This document shows, piece by piece, positions 8,181 through 17,310 of a DNA stretch of 43,304 nucleotides; position 1 is the first letter of the stretch; each line of letters begins with the position of its first letter. The position numbers and the translations under genes are program-made. The stretch is from CAJXII01 sp965242915 (GTDB taxonomy: Bacteria; Campylobacterota; Campylobacteria; Campylobacterales; Arcobacteraceae). The stretch spans positions 1 through 43,304 of the forward strand of contig CBDETN010000017.1 in assembly GCA_965242915.1 (NCBI GenBank), written 5' to 3'. The notes under the pieces are model-generated. The model did not search any database and was not told the DNA's origin. It saw only the letters and a list, made by a program, of their open reading frames with translations.

Positions 8181-9711
8181 GTAACTAATCACCCTATCTA
8201 AAAGAGAGAATTCCCCTTCATTACAGAAACCAATGATTCAAACTCATTTAAGCCACGCTTACGAGAAGTATCAATAACTAATCGTAAATTAGCATAATTT
8301 TGTGCACCCTCAAGTGATTTGAATTGTCCTGATACTTTTTGCTTAACTTTTATATTTCTAATGGCACGCTCACTAGCATTATTATCTGCTGGGATATTTT
8401 CATTAAGTAAAAAAGTAAACAGTTTATCTTTAGATTTTGTAAGTGATTTTATTTGTTTATGCGTTTCACTTTTTTCAATGTATGGCATAGTTAAAAGATG
8501 TTGAAGTGATTTGTCATATTGACTTTTTAGAGTTACTCTAGCAATGGAAGTTAAGTTGACTTTATCATCTCTTATAGCTTCTTTGAGTAATGTCTTTATA
8601 TCTTTCATTAGCTTAGTCTCATCACACTCAATAGCATAGTTTAAATCTCTCATCTTGTGTGCTAAACATAACTGTTCACTAACACACTCAAGTGAGCTAT
8701 ATGATGAATAATTATCATGAACCACACAAGCATTTTTAAAACCATTTGTAAAAGTATTGTTGATGACCTTAGTTCCTCGTGACTTATCCGCAACAATAAG
8801 AGTATTGCTCTCATTGTGAAAAGTCCAATGCCAATGTTTAGAGCCATTGACCTTACATCCAGTCTCATCTATACCTACTAGAGGAGCTTTCTCCAGTAGA
8901 GCTGTGATTTGTTAATAGTATTTTGTGAGAGTGTTGAGGCTTTTGCTAATAAGCCTGTAATGCTTCCCTCTGAGAGTTTTATATTGAATAGGTTGTTCAT
9001 AAGTTCTACTATTCTCATATTTGACATATACTGAGAAACACTTAGGTATGAAACCATAGCTATAACTGTTGACCCATAACTGATATTTGGTGATATTGTA
9101 AATGCACTACTGTCATGATTTTCATAACCACAAGAGAAACACTTTTTAGAGAAGCTTTGATACTCTGTTATTTTATGAGTAATAGATGATAATTCAATAT
9201 CTAAGACTTGTCGTCTTTCTTTGAGTGCAGATACAACAGTAGATATATCACTACTGCACTTTTTACATTCTAATAGTTTATAAGGCAATGCAACAATCTC
9301 ATCAGGAGTATCACTTTGTAAAAGAGTTACTCCCTCTCTCCCTGATTGTCCACCAACACTTTTACCACTCTTCTCTTCAAGAGATTGATTTTTATTATTT
9401 CTTTTTTGAGGAGGTGCTATCTCACTTGATGGTGAAATACTGGAGTTGTTTGAATTCTTTGGTGGTTTTTCTTGCACGAGGTTATCTTGAAGGTTTTCTA
9501 TATATTTAAGAAGCTCTTTATGGGATAAATCTTTAAGTTCTTTTTTGGATTTTATTGAAAATTGATATTTCAGGCGAATTTTCTTCAAAATTTATTCCTA
9601 CTTTTTATGTAGTGAATTATAGCTAATTAGTCCTATTTATAGGCTTTAAATTACTATTTATTGAGGTAAATATTAGAATTCTTTTTGAGGTTTCCTAGGG
9701 TGATTAGTTAC
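8181..9711 (-). mobile_element. IS66-family element (copy 1)
   Basis: The ends read GTAACTAATCACCCTA (8181) and, inward from the right, GTAACTAATCACCCTAG (9711). Only a tnpC-type gene is present, with no tnpA or tnpB, as in the single-gene IS66 subgroup. No 8-bp target duplication is visible (flanks ATAATAATTT and AAAACATTAA), which points to rearrangement after insertion. It is almost identical to the copy at 23723-25255. A promoter-like AATTATAGCTAA (minus-strand TTAGCTATAATT) lies at 9615-9626. Confidence 0.87.
8198..9588 (-). pseudogene. IS66 transposase (TnpC), frameshifted at an A-tract
   Basis: The frame starts MKKIRLKYQFSIKSKKELKD and carries a zinc-finger-like region (CKKCSSDI, KKCFSCGYENHD). 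It ends prematurely at 8878 after NTINKSQLYWRKLL. The original frame resumes as KAPLVGIDETGCKVNGSKHW (first Asp), VVHDNYSSYS (second Asp) and NNASERAIRNIKVKQ (Glu), ending GNSLF at 8198. The junction is AACAAATCAC on the minus strand, with three A's after AAC; four would restore the frame. A full protein would be about 460 residues. The copy at 23.7 kb has five A's at this place, so neither copy is in frame. Confidence 0.85.
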
Positions 9712-9866
9712 AAAACATTAATTAAAAGAGAGGTTTTTCTGAGAGGGTAAATCTAACTAGGTAAACCTTAAAAATTAAATTTATTTGATATGATAATAGG
9801 GTAAATTATTTGTAAAGAATTTACATGAGTTTAATCAACCACGAAGAATTAAAAAACAATTAGCAT
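9712..9866 (+). other. host remnant between IS66 and IS4-like: promoter and first codons of a lost gene
   Basis: This stretch is not IS-derived as far as can be seen. It holds a -10-like TATGATAAT near 9787, then AAAG and an ATG at 9825 followed by SLINHEELKNN and a stop at the IS4-like boundary. This looks like the 5' end of a host gene cut after about 12 codons. The gene cannot be recognised from so few residues. Confidence 0.3.
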
Positions 9867-10451
9867 CTGATGTTACAATAATCTAAATATCATAATTTAC
9901 AGTAAATGTTACAGAATTATCCACACTTTAATTCTCTAACTTTTTGATAAGCAACCTTTAGAGCTTCAATATATATTTTTTCTTTAATTGCAAAGTGATT
10001 CATTTTATAGTTCAAACGAAGTTTTTCTAGCTTGATAAATGCACCTATAGTTAAGTTAATATGATTTCTTTGTGATAATTCAACCTTAGTTGGCGAATGT
10101 TCTATCTTTAAATTTTGTTTTAATGACTTGTGGTATTCCTCTATTTTCCACCGTTTTTGATAGATTCCAAGTGTCTGTTGAAAGGATAAGTCTATATCAT
10201 TAGTAATAAGATACAGGTACATAGGTTCACCATCGTTGCCGTTTTTGACAATTTGCTTACCAATATTCAAAGGTGTATTGCAACCTTTTAAATATATAAG
10301 TCGACTACTACAAGCTCCCATATCTATGCTGTCAATATTAACATATCTTCTTTTATTTCTGTCTTTATAGAGTTAGTGCTGCTTTACGATTCTTTTTTAC
10401 TGGTGCTACAAATTGCTTTTTTAAAGCACTATGCTATAAACTCTATATTAC
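9867..10451 (-). mobile_element. IS4-like element, C-terminal part (copy 2)
   Basis: Nearly identical to 5585-6151, starting at the same CTGATGTTAC and extending 19 bases further, to CTCTATATTAC, where the IS5-A end (GAGACCAC) begins. The transposase 5' half is missing, so the element cannot move. Confidence 0.7.
9917..10321 (-). pseudogene. IS4-like transposase, C-terminal fragment (copy 2)
   Basis: 134 residues identical to the fragment at 5635-6039, including RWKIEEYHKSLKQN with the catalytic Glu. The nucleotide differences between the copies are few (for example ACAGGTAC here against ACAGATAC at 5931), so they diverged recently. The right part of copy 1 (7242 onward) shares the ACAGGTAC variant with this copy, suggesting recombination between copies. 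Confidence 0.7.
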
Positions 10452-10921
10452 GAGACCACTGCACAGTAACACTCTAAAATAAATCTCAACCAAGCCTTTA
10501 GTTAAGGTATTTAAAGGCTATTTTTAGCTATAATTACACATATAAATTAAAGATATTTAAGCAAAAAGGTAATAAATTGGCATTTAAAGATTCAAACCTC
10601 TCTTTTTCAGATTATGCTCTTAATGATAGATTAGAATATGTAGATTCTTTTTTAAAACAATTAGATTCTATAATAGATTTTAATAAATTAAGACCTGTAT
10701 TAAAGAAGAATGGAACAGGAAGTAAAAATGTATGTGGAGTACAAGCATATGATCAAATATTAATGTTTAAAATCTTACTTATTCAGAAGTTTTATGATTT
10801 AAGTGATGAAAAAGCTGAAGAAGGACTTAATGTAAATTTACTTTATATGAAATTTGCAGGATTAAGCTTAGAATCATTAGCACCAGACTCAACTACAATA
10901 GGTAGATTTAGAAATTCTTTA
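10452..10921 (+). mobile_element. IS5-A copy 2, left fragment
   Basis: The sequence repeats IS5-A from its terminal GAGACCACTGCACAG through the promoter (10523-10537) and the first 115 codons of the transposase, then ends at the IS-C end at 10922. The remainder of this copy is not found on the other side of IS-C, so a deletion or recombination followed the IS-C insertion. Confidence 0.85.
10577..10921 (+). pseudogene. IS5-A transposase, N-terminal fragment
   Basis: The fragment begins at the same TTG start as copy 1 and differs at residue 2 (Ala for Val). It retains YDQILMFKILLIQKFYDLSD and ends after TIGRFRNSL, where IS-C sequence begins; the frame then reads IS-C bases to a stop at 10957. 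No catalytic residue is present. Confidence 0.8.
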
Positions 10922-12414
10922 GAGCCACTTGCAAATTCAATAATACTCAATAGCTAATTTTTTATTTTCATCACTTTTAGTTTTAAAAAAATGATTATTT
11001 ATTTTTCTTTGCGTAGTTTACACTAAATTTAGTAAATTTCTTAAAAAATCATATTTTTTCTCCATACTTTATGATTTTGACTATAAAATTGAAGATTTTT
11101 CTATTATTTTTAATAAAAGTCATGTAATGAGTTTTAAACTTTGATGAATACAAACAGATAAAATTCCAAATGATAAAACAGAAGCTACTTTTGTAGCTCC
11201 TTGATAATAAATTGTATTACATCCAAAGTCATCTTTTAAATATTTATTTACTCTTTCAACCATACTTCTTTGATTGTAGTGGTGTTCATCTGATGATTTA
11301 GGTAAATTTAAAAATTCAAATTTTACTTTTTCATCTTTGATAAGTTGAATCTTTTGTTTTAATTCTTTTGAGTTCTTGGGATTTATATCTATAATTGGTT
11401 TATGATTTAGTTTTTCAGAATACTCTCTAATTATATCGCTGTCATACCCAGCATCAAGTAAATCACGAAGATACATCACTCTTTTACCAGTTTCATTGAT
11501 AAGTGGAAGTGCTACTGAACTATCATGAACATTTGCACCTGAATAGAATGCTGCTATTGGTATATCTCCATCTACTGCACTAATATGAAGTTTACCACCT
11601 ATTGTAATCTCTCTGTTACCTTTAGAATTTTGTTTGACACCAACACCACAAACAGTAGATACTAAAGATAACATCTTTTTAGTAGTTTTCATCTCTTTTT
11701 GTAGTTCTAAAATCTTTGGTTTTACAGGCTCTCTCTTTTCACCTTTCTTAGGTCGTCCGACCTTATTTTTAGGCTTTTCTTCTTTCTCAATCTTTACAGG
11801 TTTTTCTCTAAGTGGTATCATAGCAGCATCTGTTGCATTGTACATAAAAACTGTATCCGATAAATATTCATTAACAAACTTTTTATGAGTTTTTTGAGCT
11901 ATTTGTAAATCACTCAATTCTTTGAATACCCTACTAAATTTAGCTTCACTTGGAATATCTATTTTATACCTCCATCCACACAATACTCGTAATACTCTAT
12001 CGCTATGAAGTCTATCAATTAAATCTCTTGTTGTTTGCATATTGTAAACAGATTTAGCAATCATTGCTCTTGCTATCTCTTCTCTGTCTTTTGGAATGTT
12101 TGTAATCGTTACAACTGTTATATTCTTTTCAATTTGAGCAAAGTCTAAAATCTTTATTAGTTTCTCTTCTTTGGTACTTAATGTTCCTAATTGTTCTTTT
12201 ATTTCAAGAAACAAACAATTTTCAAGGTTTAGAATTTTAGTCCACATTTTAGATAGGTTTGTAGATAATTTTGGTAAAATATTTGTCATAAGTTGAATCT
12301 CTTTTCTGTTAAATTTTAGGATATAAAATTATAACTTATCTGAAATTAGATTTCAACTTTTTGTAACAAAAATGAATTAAATTATGAGCTTTTTTGTGAA
12401 TTTGCAAGTGGCTC
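10922..12414 (-). mobile_element. DDE-type IS element (IS-C copy 1), complete
   Basis: 1493 bp with inverted ends GAGCCACTTGCAAATTCA on the left and the same reading inward from 12414. The copy at 14528-16020 has the same length and opposite orientation. Neither copy shows a convincing target duplication. Confidence 0.85.
11120..12289 (-). CDS. DDE transposase of IS-C (intact)
   Basis: 389 residues. N-terminal helical region (KILDFAQIEKN), then SEAKFSRVFKELSD. The catalytic-looking segments are NATDAAMIPL, AVDGDIPIAAF, DLLDAGYDSDII and SMVERVNKYLKDDFG, which resemble the DDE_Tnp_1 type of the IS4/IS5/IS1182 group. A Lys/Pro-rich linker with GRPKKG lies between 175 and 200. I cannot name the exact IS family. 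This copy keeps the Gly next to the DAGYDSD Asp, which copy 2 has lost, so this is the more likely active one. Confidence 0.8.
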   Translation of the reverse strand: MTNILPKLSTNLSKMWTKILNLENCLFLEIKEQLGTLSTKEEKLIKILDFAQIEKNITVVTITNIPKDREEIARAMIAKSVYNMQTTRDLIDRLHSDRVLRVLCGWRYKIDIPSEAKFSRVFKELSDLQIAQKTHKKFVNEYLSDTVFMYNATDAAMIPLREKPVKIEKEEKPKNKVGRPKKGEKREPVKPKILELQKEMKTTKKMLSLVSTVCGVGVKQNSKGNREITIGGKLHISAVDGDIPIAAFYSGANVHDSSVALPLINETGKRVMYLRDLLDAGYDSDIIREYSEKLNHKPIIDINPKNSKELKQKIQLIKDEKVKFEFLNLPKSSDEHHYNQRSMVERVNKYLKDDFGCNTIYYQGATKVASVLSFGILSVCIHQSLKLIT

Positions 12415-12478
12415 TATTATATAAAGTTTTCATGAAATGTATTCTAAGTAATATTGAATAGTTGAATCTTAGCATTAA
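12415..12478. other. short flank between IS-C and IS5-B
   Basis: 64 bases of A+T-rich sequence with no open frame. Together with 13768 onward it is the host sequence into which IS5-B inserted, since TTAA is present on both sides of that element. Confidence 0.4.
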
Positions 12479-13767
12479 GGGCATCTCTAAAAACTACCCA
12501 ACCTAAGCAATTTAAAATCAAGATTTAGTTAAAATAGATATTAAATATCACTCAAAAGGCTTTATAAATGCAAGGATTATTTGATTTAGAATTTCATGAG
12601 AGAAAAATAAAAGAATATCAACCACCACTAACAAAATTAGATAAAGTTGTAGATTGGAATATGTTTAGAGAACCAATAGAGAAGGCTTTATACGTAGAAC
12701 CTAAAGGTGCTGGTGGTAGGCCACCATACGATAAGATAATGATGTTTAAAATTTTAATATTACAAAAATACTATAATTTAAGTGATGAACAAACAGAATT
12801 TCAAATAAATGATAGAACATCATTCAAACAATTTTTAGAATTGAAAATTGGAGATAAAATACCTGATGAAAAAACTATTTGGCATTTCAAAGAACAGCTA
12901 TCAAATAAGAATTTATCTTTAACATTATTTGAACTATTTACTAAACAACTTATAAATAAAGGTATTATAGCAAAAGAGGGAAGTATGATAGATGCTTCAT
13001 TTGTAGATGTTCCTAGACAAAGAAATTCTAAAGAAGATAATGCTGATATTAAAAAAGGTGCTATACCTTTAAAATTTGCCAGAAAAGATAACAATGGTAA
13101 ACGAAGCAAGTTATGCCAAAAAGATACTGATGCAAGTTGGATGACTAAATCAAGTGAACGACACTATGGATATAAAGACCATATTAACGCAGATGAAAAA
13201 ACTAAATTCATAACTAAATATAGTGTTACAAGTGCTGCTCCTCATGATTCTACTGAAATTAAAAATATCATTGATGAAACAGATAATAAACTTCATGCAG
13301 ATAGTGCTTACAGGAGTAAAGAGATAGAAGAATTTCTAGAAGATAAAAATTGCAAAAGCTTTGTGCATGAAAAAGGTTACAGAGGTAGTCCTTTAACAGA
13401 TGAACAAAAAGATTCAAATAACATAAAATCTAAAATTAGAGCAAGAGTAGAACATATATTTGGATTTATGACAAACTCTATGAATGATGCCTTACATATG
13501 AAGTCCATTGGGATAAAACGAATCAAGTCATCTATAGGATTTTTAAATCTTACATATAATCTCTTTAGATATGAACAGTTAGTTAGATTGCAAAAAGTGA
13601 AAGTTATGTAAAAATATATGAAATCATAGAGATTTTACAAAAACTCACAAAGATCATTATAATTTTTAGTAGAATTTTATAGTAAATCAAGTTTCGCGTG
13701 TGATAAATTTTAAAAATTAAGTTAAAAATGATTTAAACAAATTAGAAAGTTGTTTTTAGAGGTTCCC
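12479..13767 (+). mobile_element. IS5-family element (IS5-B copy 1), complete
   Basis: 1289 bp. The ends are GGGCATCTCTAAAAACT on the left and, inward from the right, GGGAACCTCTAAAAACA. TTAA is duplicated at 12475-12478 and 13768-13771, a 4-bp YTAR-type target as expected for the IS5 group. Its transposase is identical to that of the copy at 25575-26863. Confidence 0.92.
12568..13611 (+). CDS. IS5-family transposase (IS5-B, intact)
   Basis: 347 residues starting MQGLFDLEFHERKI. The N-terminal DUF772-type domain includes GRPPYDKIMMFKILILQKYY. DDE residues are D142 (SMIDASFVD), D245 (HADSAYRSKEI) and E295 (RARVEHIFGFM). The two copies in this window encode identical proteins, which implies very recent transposition and a functional enzyme. 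Confidence 0.92.
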   Translation: MQGLFDLEFHERKIKEYQPPLTKLDKVVDWNMFREPIEKALYVEPKGAGGRPPYDKIMMFKILILQKYYNLSDEQTEFQINDRTSFKQFLELKIGDKIPDEKTIWHFKEQLSNKNLSLTLFELFTKQLINKGIIAKEGSMIDASFVDVPRQRNSKEDNADIKKGAIPLKFARKDNNGKRSKLCQKDTDASWMTKSSERHYGYKDHINADEKTKFITKYSVTSAAPHDSTEIKNIIDETDNKLHADSAYRSKEIEEFLEDKNCKSFVHEKGYRGSPLTDEQKDSNNIKSKIRARVEHIFGFMTNSMNDALHMKSIGIKRIKSSIGFLNLTYNLFRYEQLVRLQKVKVM

Positions 13768-14041
13768 TTAATTTAGTCATATTATATAGTTTAATTATAA
13801 ATATTTCAACCATCATAAATTATACTAAGTGGTATTGAATATTAAATAGAAAAAAGTTCACTATGAAATTCAGTTACCCTTCCATATGTCGTATGACATT
13901 CTGTGCATAGAGTAAGTCGAAAAAAAGGGCAATTCCTCCACCATGTAAGCATGAACGAACATTCTAATCTTCAAGGAGATGAAAGGCCATATTTAAAAGT
14001 TGTTTTGCACCTTAAAATCAAAGCTTTTCGTTCATTATAAA
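13768..14041. other. intergenic remnant with a CxxCH-like trace
   Basis: No intact gene. On the minus strand a stretch richer in G+C than its surroundings (about 13860-14000) reads WWRNCPFFRL, then TLCTECHTTYGRVTEFHSE and a stop near 13850. The CTECH motif and paired cysteines could be a heme-c or zinc-binding remnant, but an in-frame stop lies just upstream and no family is recognisable. The rest is A+T-rich and featureless. It follows the end of the cystathionine beta-lyase fragment. Confidence 0.3.
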
Positions 14042-14527
14042 TTAATAAACTTCATGTAGTTTACAAAAGGCTTTTTTAAGATCAAAGATAAGATCTTTTG
14101 GATCTTCTAATCCTATATTAATCCTAATTAAATGGCCTTTTTTATTCCACGATTTTTTTATTCTGTATTCACTTGGGTCTTGTACTGGTATTAATAAACT
14201 TTCAAAACCACCCCAACTATGGCCTAATCCAAAAAACTTTAATGAATTAATCATTGATTCAATGGATGTTTTACTATACTTTAAATCTAGTAAAAAAGAA
14301 AATACACCGGATGCTCCAATAAAATCTCTTTTCCAGATTGCATAACCTTTATCGCCCTTCAGCGCAGGATAAAATATTTCTTTTACTTCAGTTCTTTTAT
14401 TTAACCATTTTGCGATTATCATTGCATTCTTGCTATGCTGGTCTAATCTTAATGAGATTGTTTTCATTCCTCTTAATGCAGAATATATATCCTCATTCCC
14501 TGCACATTGACCAATTTTTATACTATA
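14042..14527 (-). pseudogene. metC: cystathionine beta-lyase (MetC-type), C-terminal fragment
   Basis: The minus-strand frame is open from the IS-C boundary (SIKIGQCAGNEDIYSALRG) to a stop at 14042. The segments CAGNEDIYSALRGMKT, LDQHSKNAMIIAKWL, FFGLGHSWGGFESL and HLIRINIGLEDPKDLIFDL are the C-terminal domain of the Cys/Met-metabolism PLP enzymes; the LGHSWGGFESL form is typical of cystathionine beta-lyase. About the first 210 residues, including the PLP-binding lysine, are missing, so it is inactive. It points the same way as the operon at 17.3-22.5 kb, but two IS elements lie between and a link is unproven. Confidence 0.8.
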
Positions 14528-16020
14528 GAGCCACTTGCAAATTCACAAAAAAGCTCATAATTTAATTCATTTTTGTTACAAAAAGTTGAAATCTAATTTC
14601 AGATAAGTTATAATTTTATACCATAAAATTTAACAGAAAAGAGATTCAACTTATGAAAAATATTATACCAAAATCATCTTCAAATCTTTCAAATATGTGG
14701 ACTAAAATTCTAAACCTTGAAAATTGTTTATTTCCTGAAATAAAAGAACAATTAGGAACATTAAGTACCAAAGAAGAGAAACTAATAAAGATTTTAGACT
14801 TTGCTCAAATTGAAAAGAATGTAACAGTTGTAACTATTACAAACATTCCAAAAGACAGAGAAGAGATAGCAAGAGCAATGATTGCTAAATCTGTTTACAA
14901 TATGCAAACAACAAGAGATTTAATTGATAGACTTCATAGCGATAGAGTATTACGAGTATTGTGTGGATGGAGGTATAAAATAGATATTCCAAGTGAAGCT
15001 AAATTTAGTAGGGTATTCAAAGAATTGAGTGATTTACAAATAGCTCAAAAAACTCATAAAAAGTTTGTTAATGAATATTTATCGGATACAGTTTTTATGT
15101 ACAATGCAACAGATGCTGCTATGATACCACTTAGAGAAAAACCTGTAAAGATTGAGAAAGAAGAAAAGCCTAAAAATAAGGTCGGACGACCTAAGAAAGG
15201 TGAAAAGAGAGAGCCTGTAAAACCAAAGATTTTAGAACTACAAAAAGAGATGAAAACTACTAAAAAGATGTTATCTTTAGTATCTACTGTTTGTGGTGTT
15301 GGTGTCAAACAAAATTCTAAAGGTAACAGAGAGATTACAATAGGTGGTAAACTTCATATTAGTGCAGTAGATGGAGATATACCAATAGCAGCATTCTATT
15401 CAGGTGCAAATGTTCATGATAGTTCAGTAGCACTTCCACTTATCAATGAAACTAGTAAAAGAGTGATGTATCTTCGTGATTTACTTGATGCTTGGTATGA
15501 CAGCGATATAATTAGAGAGTATTCTGAAAAACTAAATCATAAAGCAATTATAGATATAAATCCCAAGAACTCAAAAGAATTAAAACAAAAGATTCAACTT
15601 ATCAAAGATGAAAAAGTAAAATTTGAATTTTTAAATTTACCTAAATCATCAGATGAACACCACTACAATCAAAGAAGTATGGTTGAAAGAGTAAATAAAT
15701 ATTTAAAAGATGACTTTGGATGTAATACAATTTATTATCAAGGAGCTACAAAAGTAGCTTCTGTTTTATCATTTGGAATTTTATCTGTTTGTATTCATCA
15801 AAGTTTAAAACTCATTACATGACTTTTATTAAAAATAATAGAAAAATCTTCAATTTTATAGTCAAAACCATAAAGTATGGAGAAAAAATATGATTTTTTA
15901 AGAAATTTACTAAATTTAGTGTAAACTACGCAAAGAAAAATAAATAATCATTTTTTTAAAACTAAAAGTGATGAAAATAAAAAATTAGCTATTGAGTATT
16001 ATTGAATTTGCAAGTGGCTC
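14528..16020 (+). mobile_element. DDE-type IS element (IS-C copy 2), complete
   Basis: Same length and terminal repeats as 10922-12414 but inverted relative to it. It cuts the cystathionine beta-lyase gene on its left. The right flank is an unrelated frame fused to IS3, not the missing lyase part, so the insertion was accompanied by rearrangement. Confidence 0.85.
14653..15822 (+). CDS. DDE transposase of IS-C, copy 2
   Basis: 389 residues, nearly identical to copy 1. Differences include a changed N-terminus (MKNIIPKSSSNLSNMW), Gly to Ser in INETSKRVMY, Pro to Ala in NHKAIIDI and, most notably, Gly to Trp in DLLDAWYDSD. The Gly next to the Asp is strongly conserved in DDE_Tnp_1-type enzymes, so a Trp there may abolish activity. 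The reading frame is otherwise complete. Confidence 0.78.
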   Translation: MKNIIPKSSSNLSNMWTKILNLENCLFPEIKEQLGTLSTKEEKLIKILDFAQIEKNVTVVTITNIPKDREEIARAMIAKSVYNMQTTRDLIDRLHSDRVLRVLCGWRYKIDIPSEAKFSRVFKELSDLQIAQKTHKKFVNEYLSDTVFMYNATDAAMIPLREKPVKIEKEEKPKNKVGRPKKGEKREPVKPKILELQKEMKTTKKMLSLVSTVCGVGVKQNSKGNREITIGGKLHISAVDGDIPIAAFYSGANVHDSSVALPLINETSKRVMYLRDLLDAWYDSDIIREYSEKLNHKAIIDINPKNSKELKQKIQLIKDEKVKFEFLNLPKSSDEHHYNQRSMVERVNKYLKDDFGCNTIYYQGATKVASVLSFGILSVCIHQSLKLIT

Positions 16021-17310
16021 CTAAGATAATAAATATATACAAAAAGTAAATAAAGCAATATCATTTAATGCTATTAAATATAAAGCATTTGATCTATTTT
16101 ATTCAGATGCTCCACACGATGAAGTACTTGAGCAATTAGAGAAGTTATTTTTAACAAATACAATCACTTCTCAGTCCATTAGTAAATGGAAAAAGCAGTT
16201 TTTACAGAATGCTTCCCTTGCATTTGAGCCAAATAAAGTAATACAAGAATTTAAAAATGAAATCAAAACAAAAGATGAAGAGATAGAAGAGCTTCAAAAA
16301 CAACTGGGTAAATCTGTTGTTGAAAAGGAATGGCTTGCAAAAAAGCTAAAAAGCTCGGTCTCATCTAAAGAGAGAAAAACTCTTATTGAGAACGGGCTTA
16401 AAATAAGTAAAACAATACAATGTAAATTATTAGGTATTAGTCGAACATCTCATTATTATAAAGAAGTTCCTTTGAGTAAAATAAATCTAAAAATTATGCA
16501 TAGTATAGATGAAATAGCCACAGATAATGGAGAATATGGCTATAGATTTATTCATCAGCAATTATTAGAGGATGGCTATAATATTGGGAAAGACAAAGTA
16601 CTTAAATATATGCAAAATATGGGGATACAAGCCATATACCCAAGAAAAAAGCGATCAATAAGCATTAAAAATCAAGAACATAAAATTTATGCATATTCAT
16701 TAAAACCTTACTGGAGTAGAATAGACAGAAGAAAACACATATATGTACCCAATCCAAATGAAGTCTGGAGTGGAGATATTACGTACATAAGAGTAAAGGG
16801 TGGCTTTATGTATTTAGCAGCTGTTATAGACTGGCATAGCAAAGCAATACTAGCTTATAAAATATCGAATTCTATGGATGCCGCGCTTGCAAGTGATGTA
16901 TTAAAAGCTGCCTTATTAAAGTATGCTAAACCTAAAATATTTAACTCAGACCAGGGAGGTCAATATACAAGTTATGAACATACTCAAATTTTAAAAGAAT
17001 ATGATATTCAAATATCTATGAATGGGCAAGGAAAAAGTATTGATAATATCGTTATAGAGAGATTTTTTAGAACGTTAAAACATGGTAATATTTACATTAA
17101 TGATTATCAAACAATAAAGGAGTTAAAAGAAGGTGTAAGAAACTATATACATAAGTATAATTTTAAGAGATTTCATTCAGCAATTGCTTATCAAAAACCA
17201 ATGAATTTATATCTTGCATTTCTCAAAAATGTAGGGTAAGATAAGAGTAGAAGGTGGAAATTAATTAAGCTGAAATCTTGTCTTGATTTTTCAGGCCATT
17301 ATAGTATACC
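16021..17310 (+). mobile_element. IS3-family element (IS3-b), 5' end missing
   Basis: The left IS3 end is absent: the sequence after IS-C encodes a non-IS3 stretch and enters IS3 coding sequence at about 16160. The right end lies near CTTGTCTTGATTTTTCAGG at about 17290, where the MFS gene ends. The element therefore borders the accessory operon. Confidence 0.65.
16160..17239 (+). pseudogene. IS3-family transposase, N-terminally truncated and fused
   Basis: The frame is open from the IS-C end. About 46 codons of unknown origin (KIINIYKKVNKAISF ... LEQLEKLFLTN) lead in frame into IS3 sequence TITSQSISKWKKQFLQNASL and on through a coiled coil (EIKTKDEEIEELQKQL), HYYKEVPLSKIN and the rve core: Asp in WSGDITYIRV, Asp in NSDQGGQYTS, Glu in VIERFFRTLK. 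The start of the helix-turn-helix is lost. All three catalytic residues remain, but without the N-terminus and a proper start it is probably inactive. Confidence 0.75.

Noticed and set aside
8662..8868. A 68-codon frame inside IS66
   Set aside because: It is an out-of-frame reading of the transposase at the frameshift, not a separate gene.
8181..9711. IS66 target-site duplication
   Set aside because: The eight bases on each side do not match for either IS66 copy, so no duplication is claimed.
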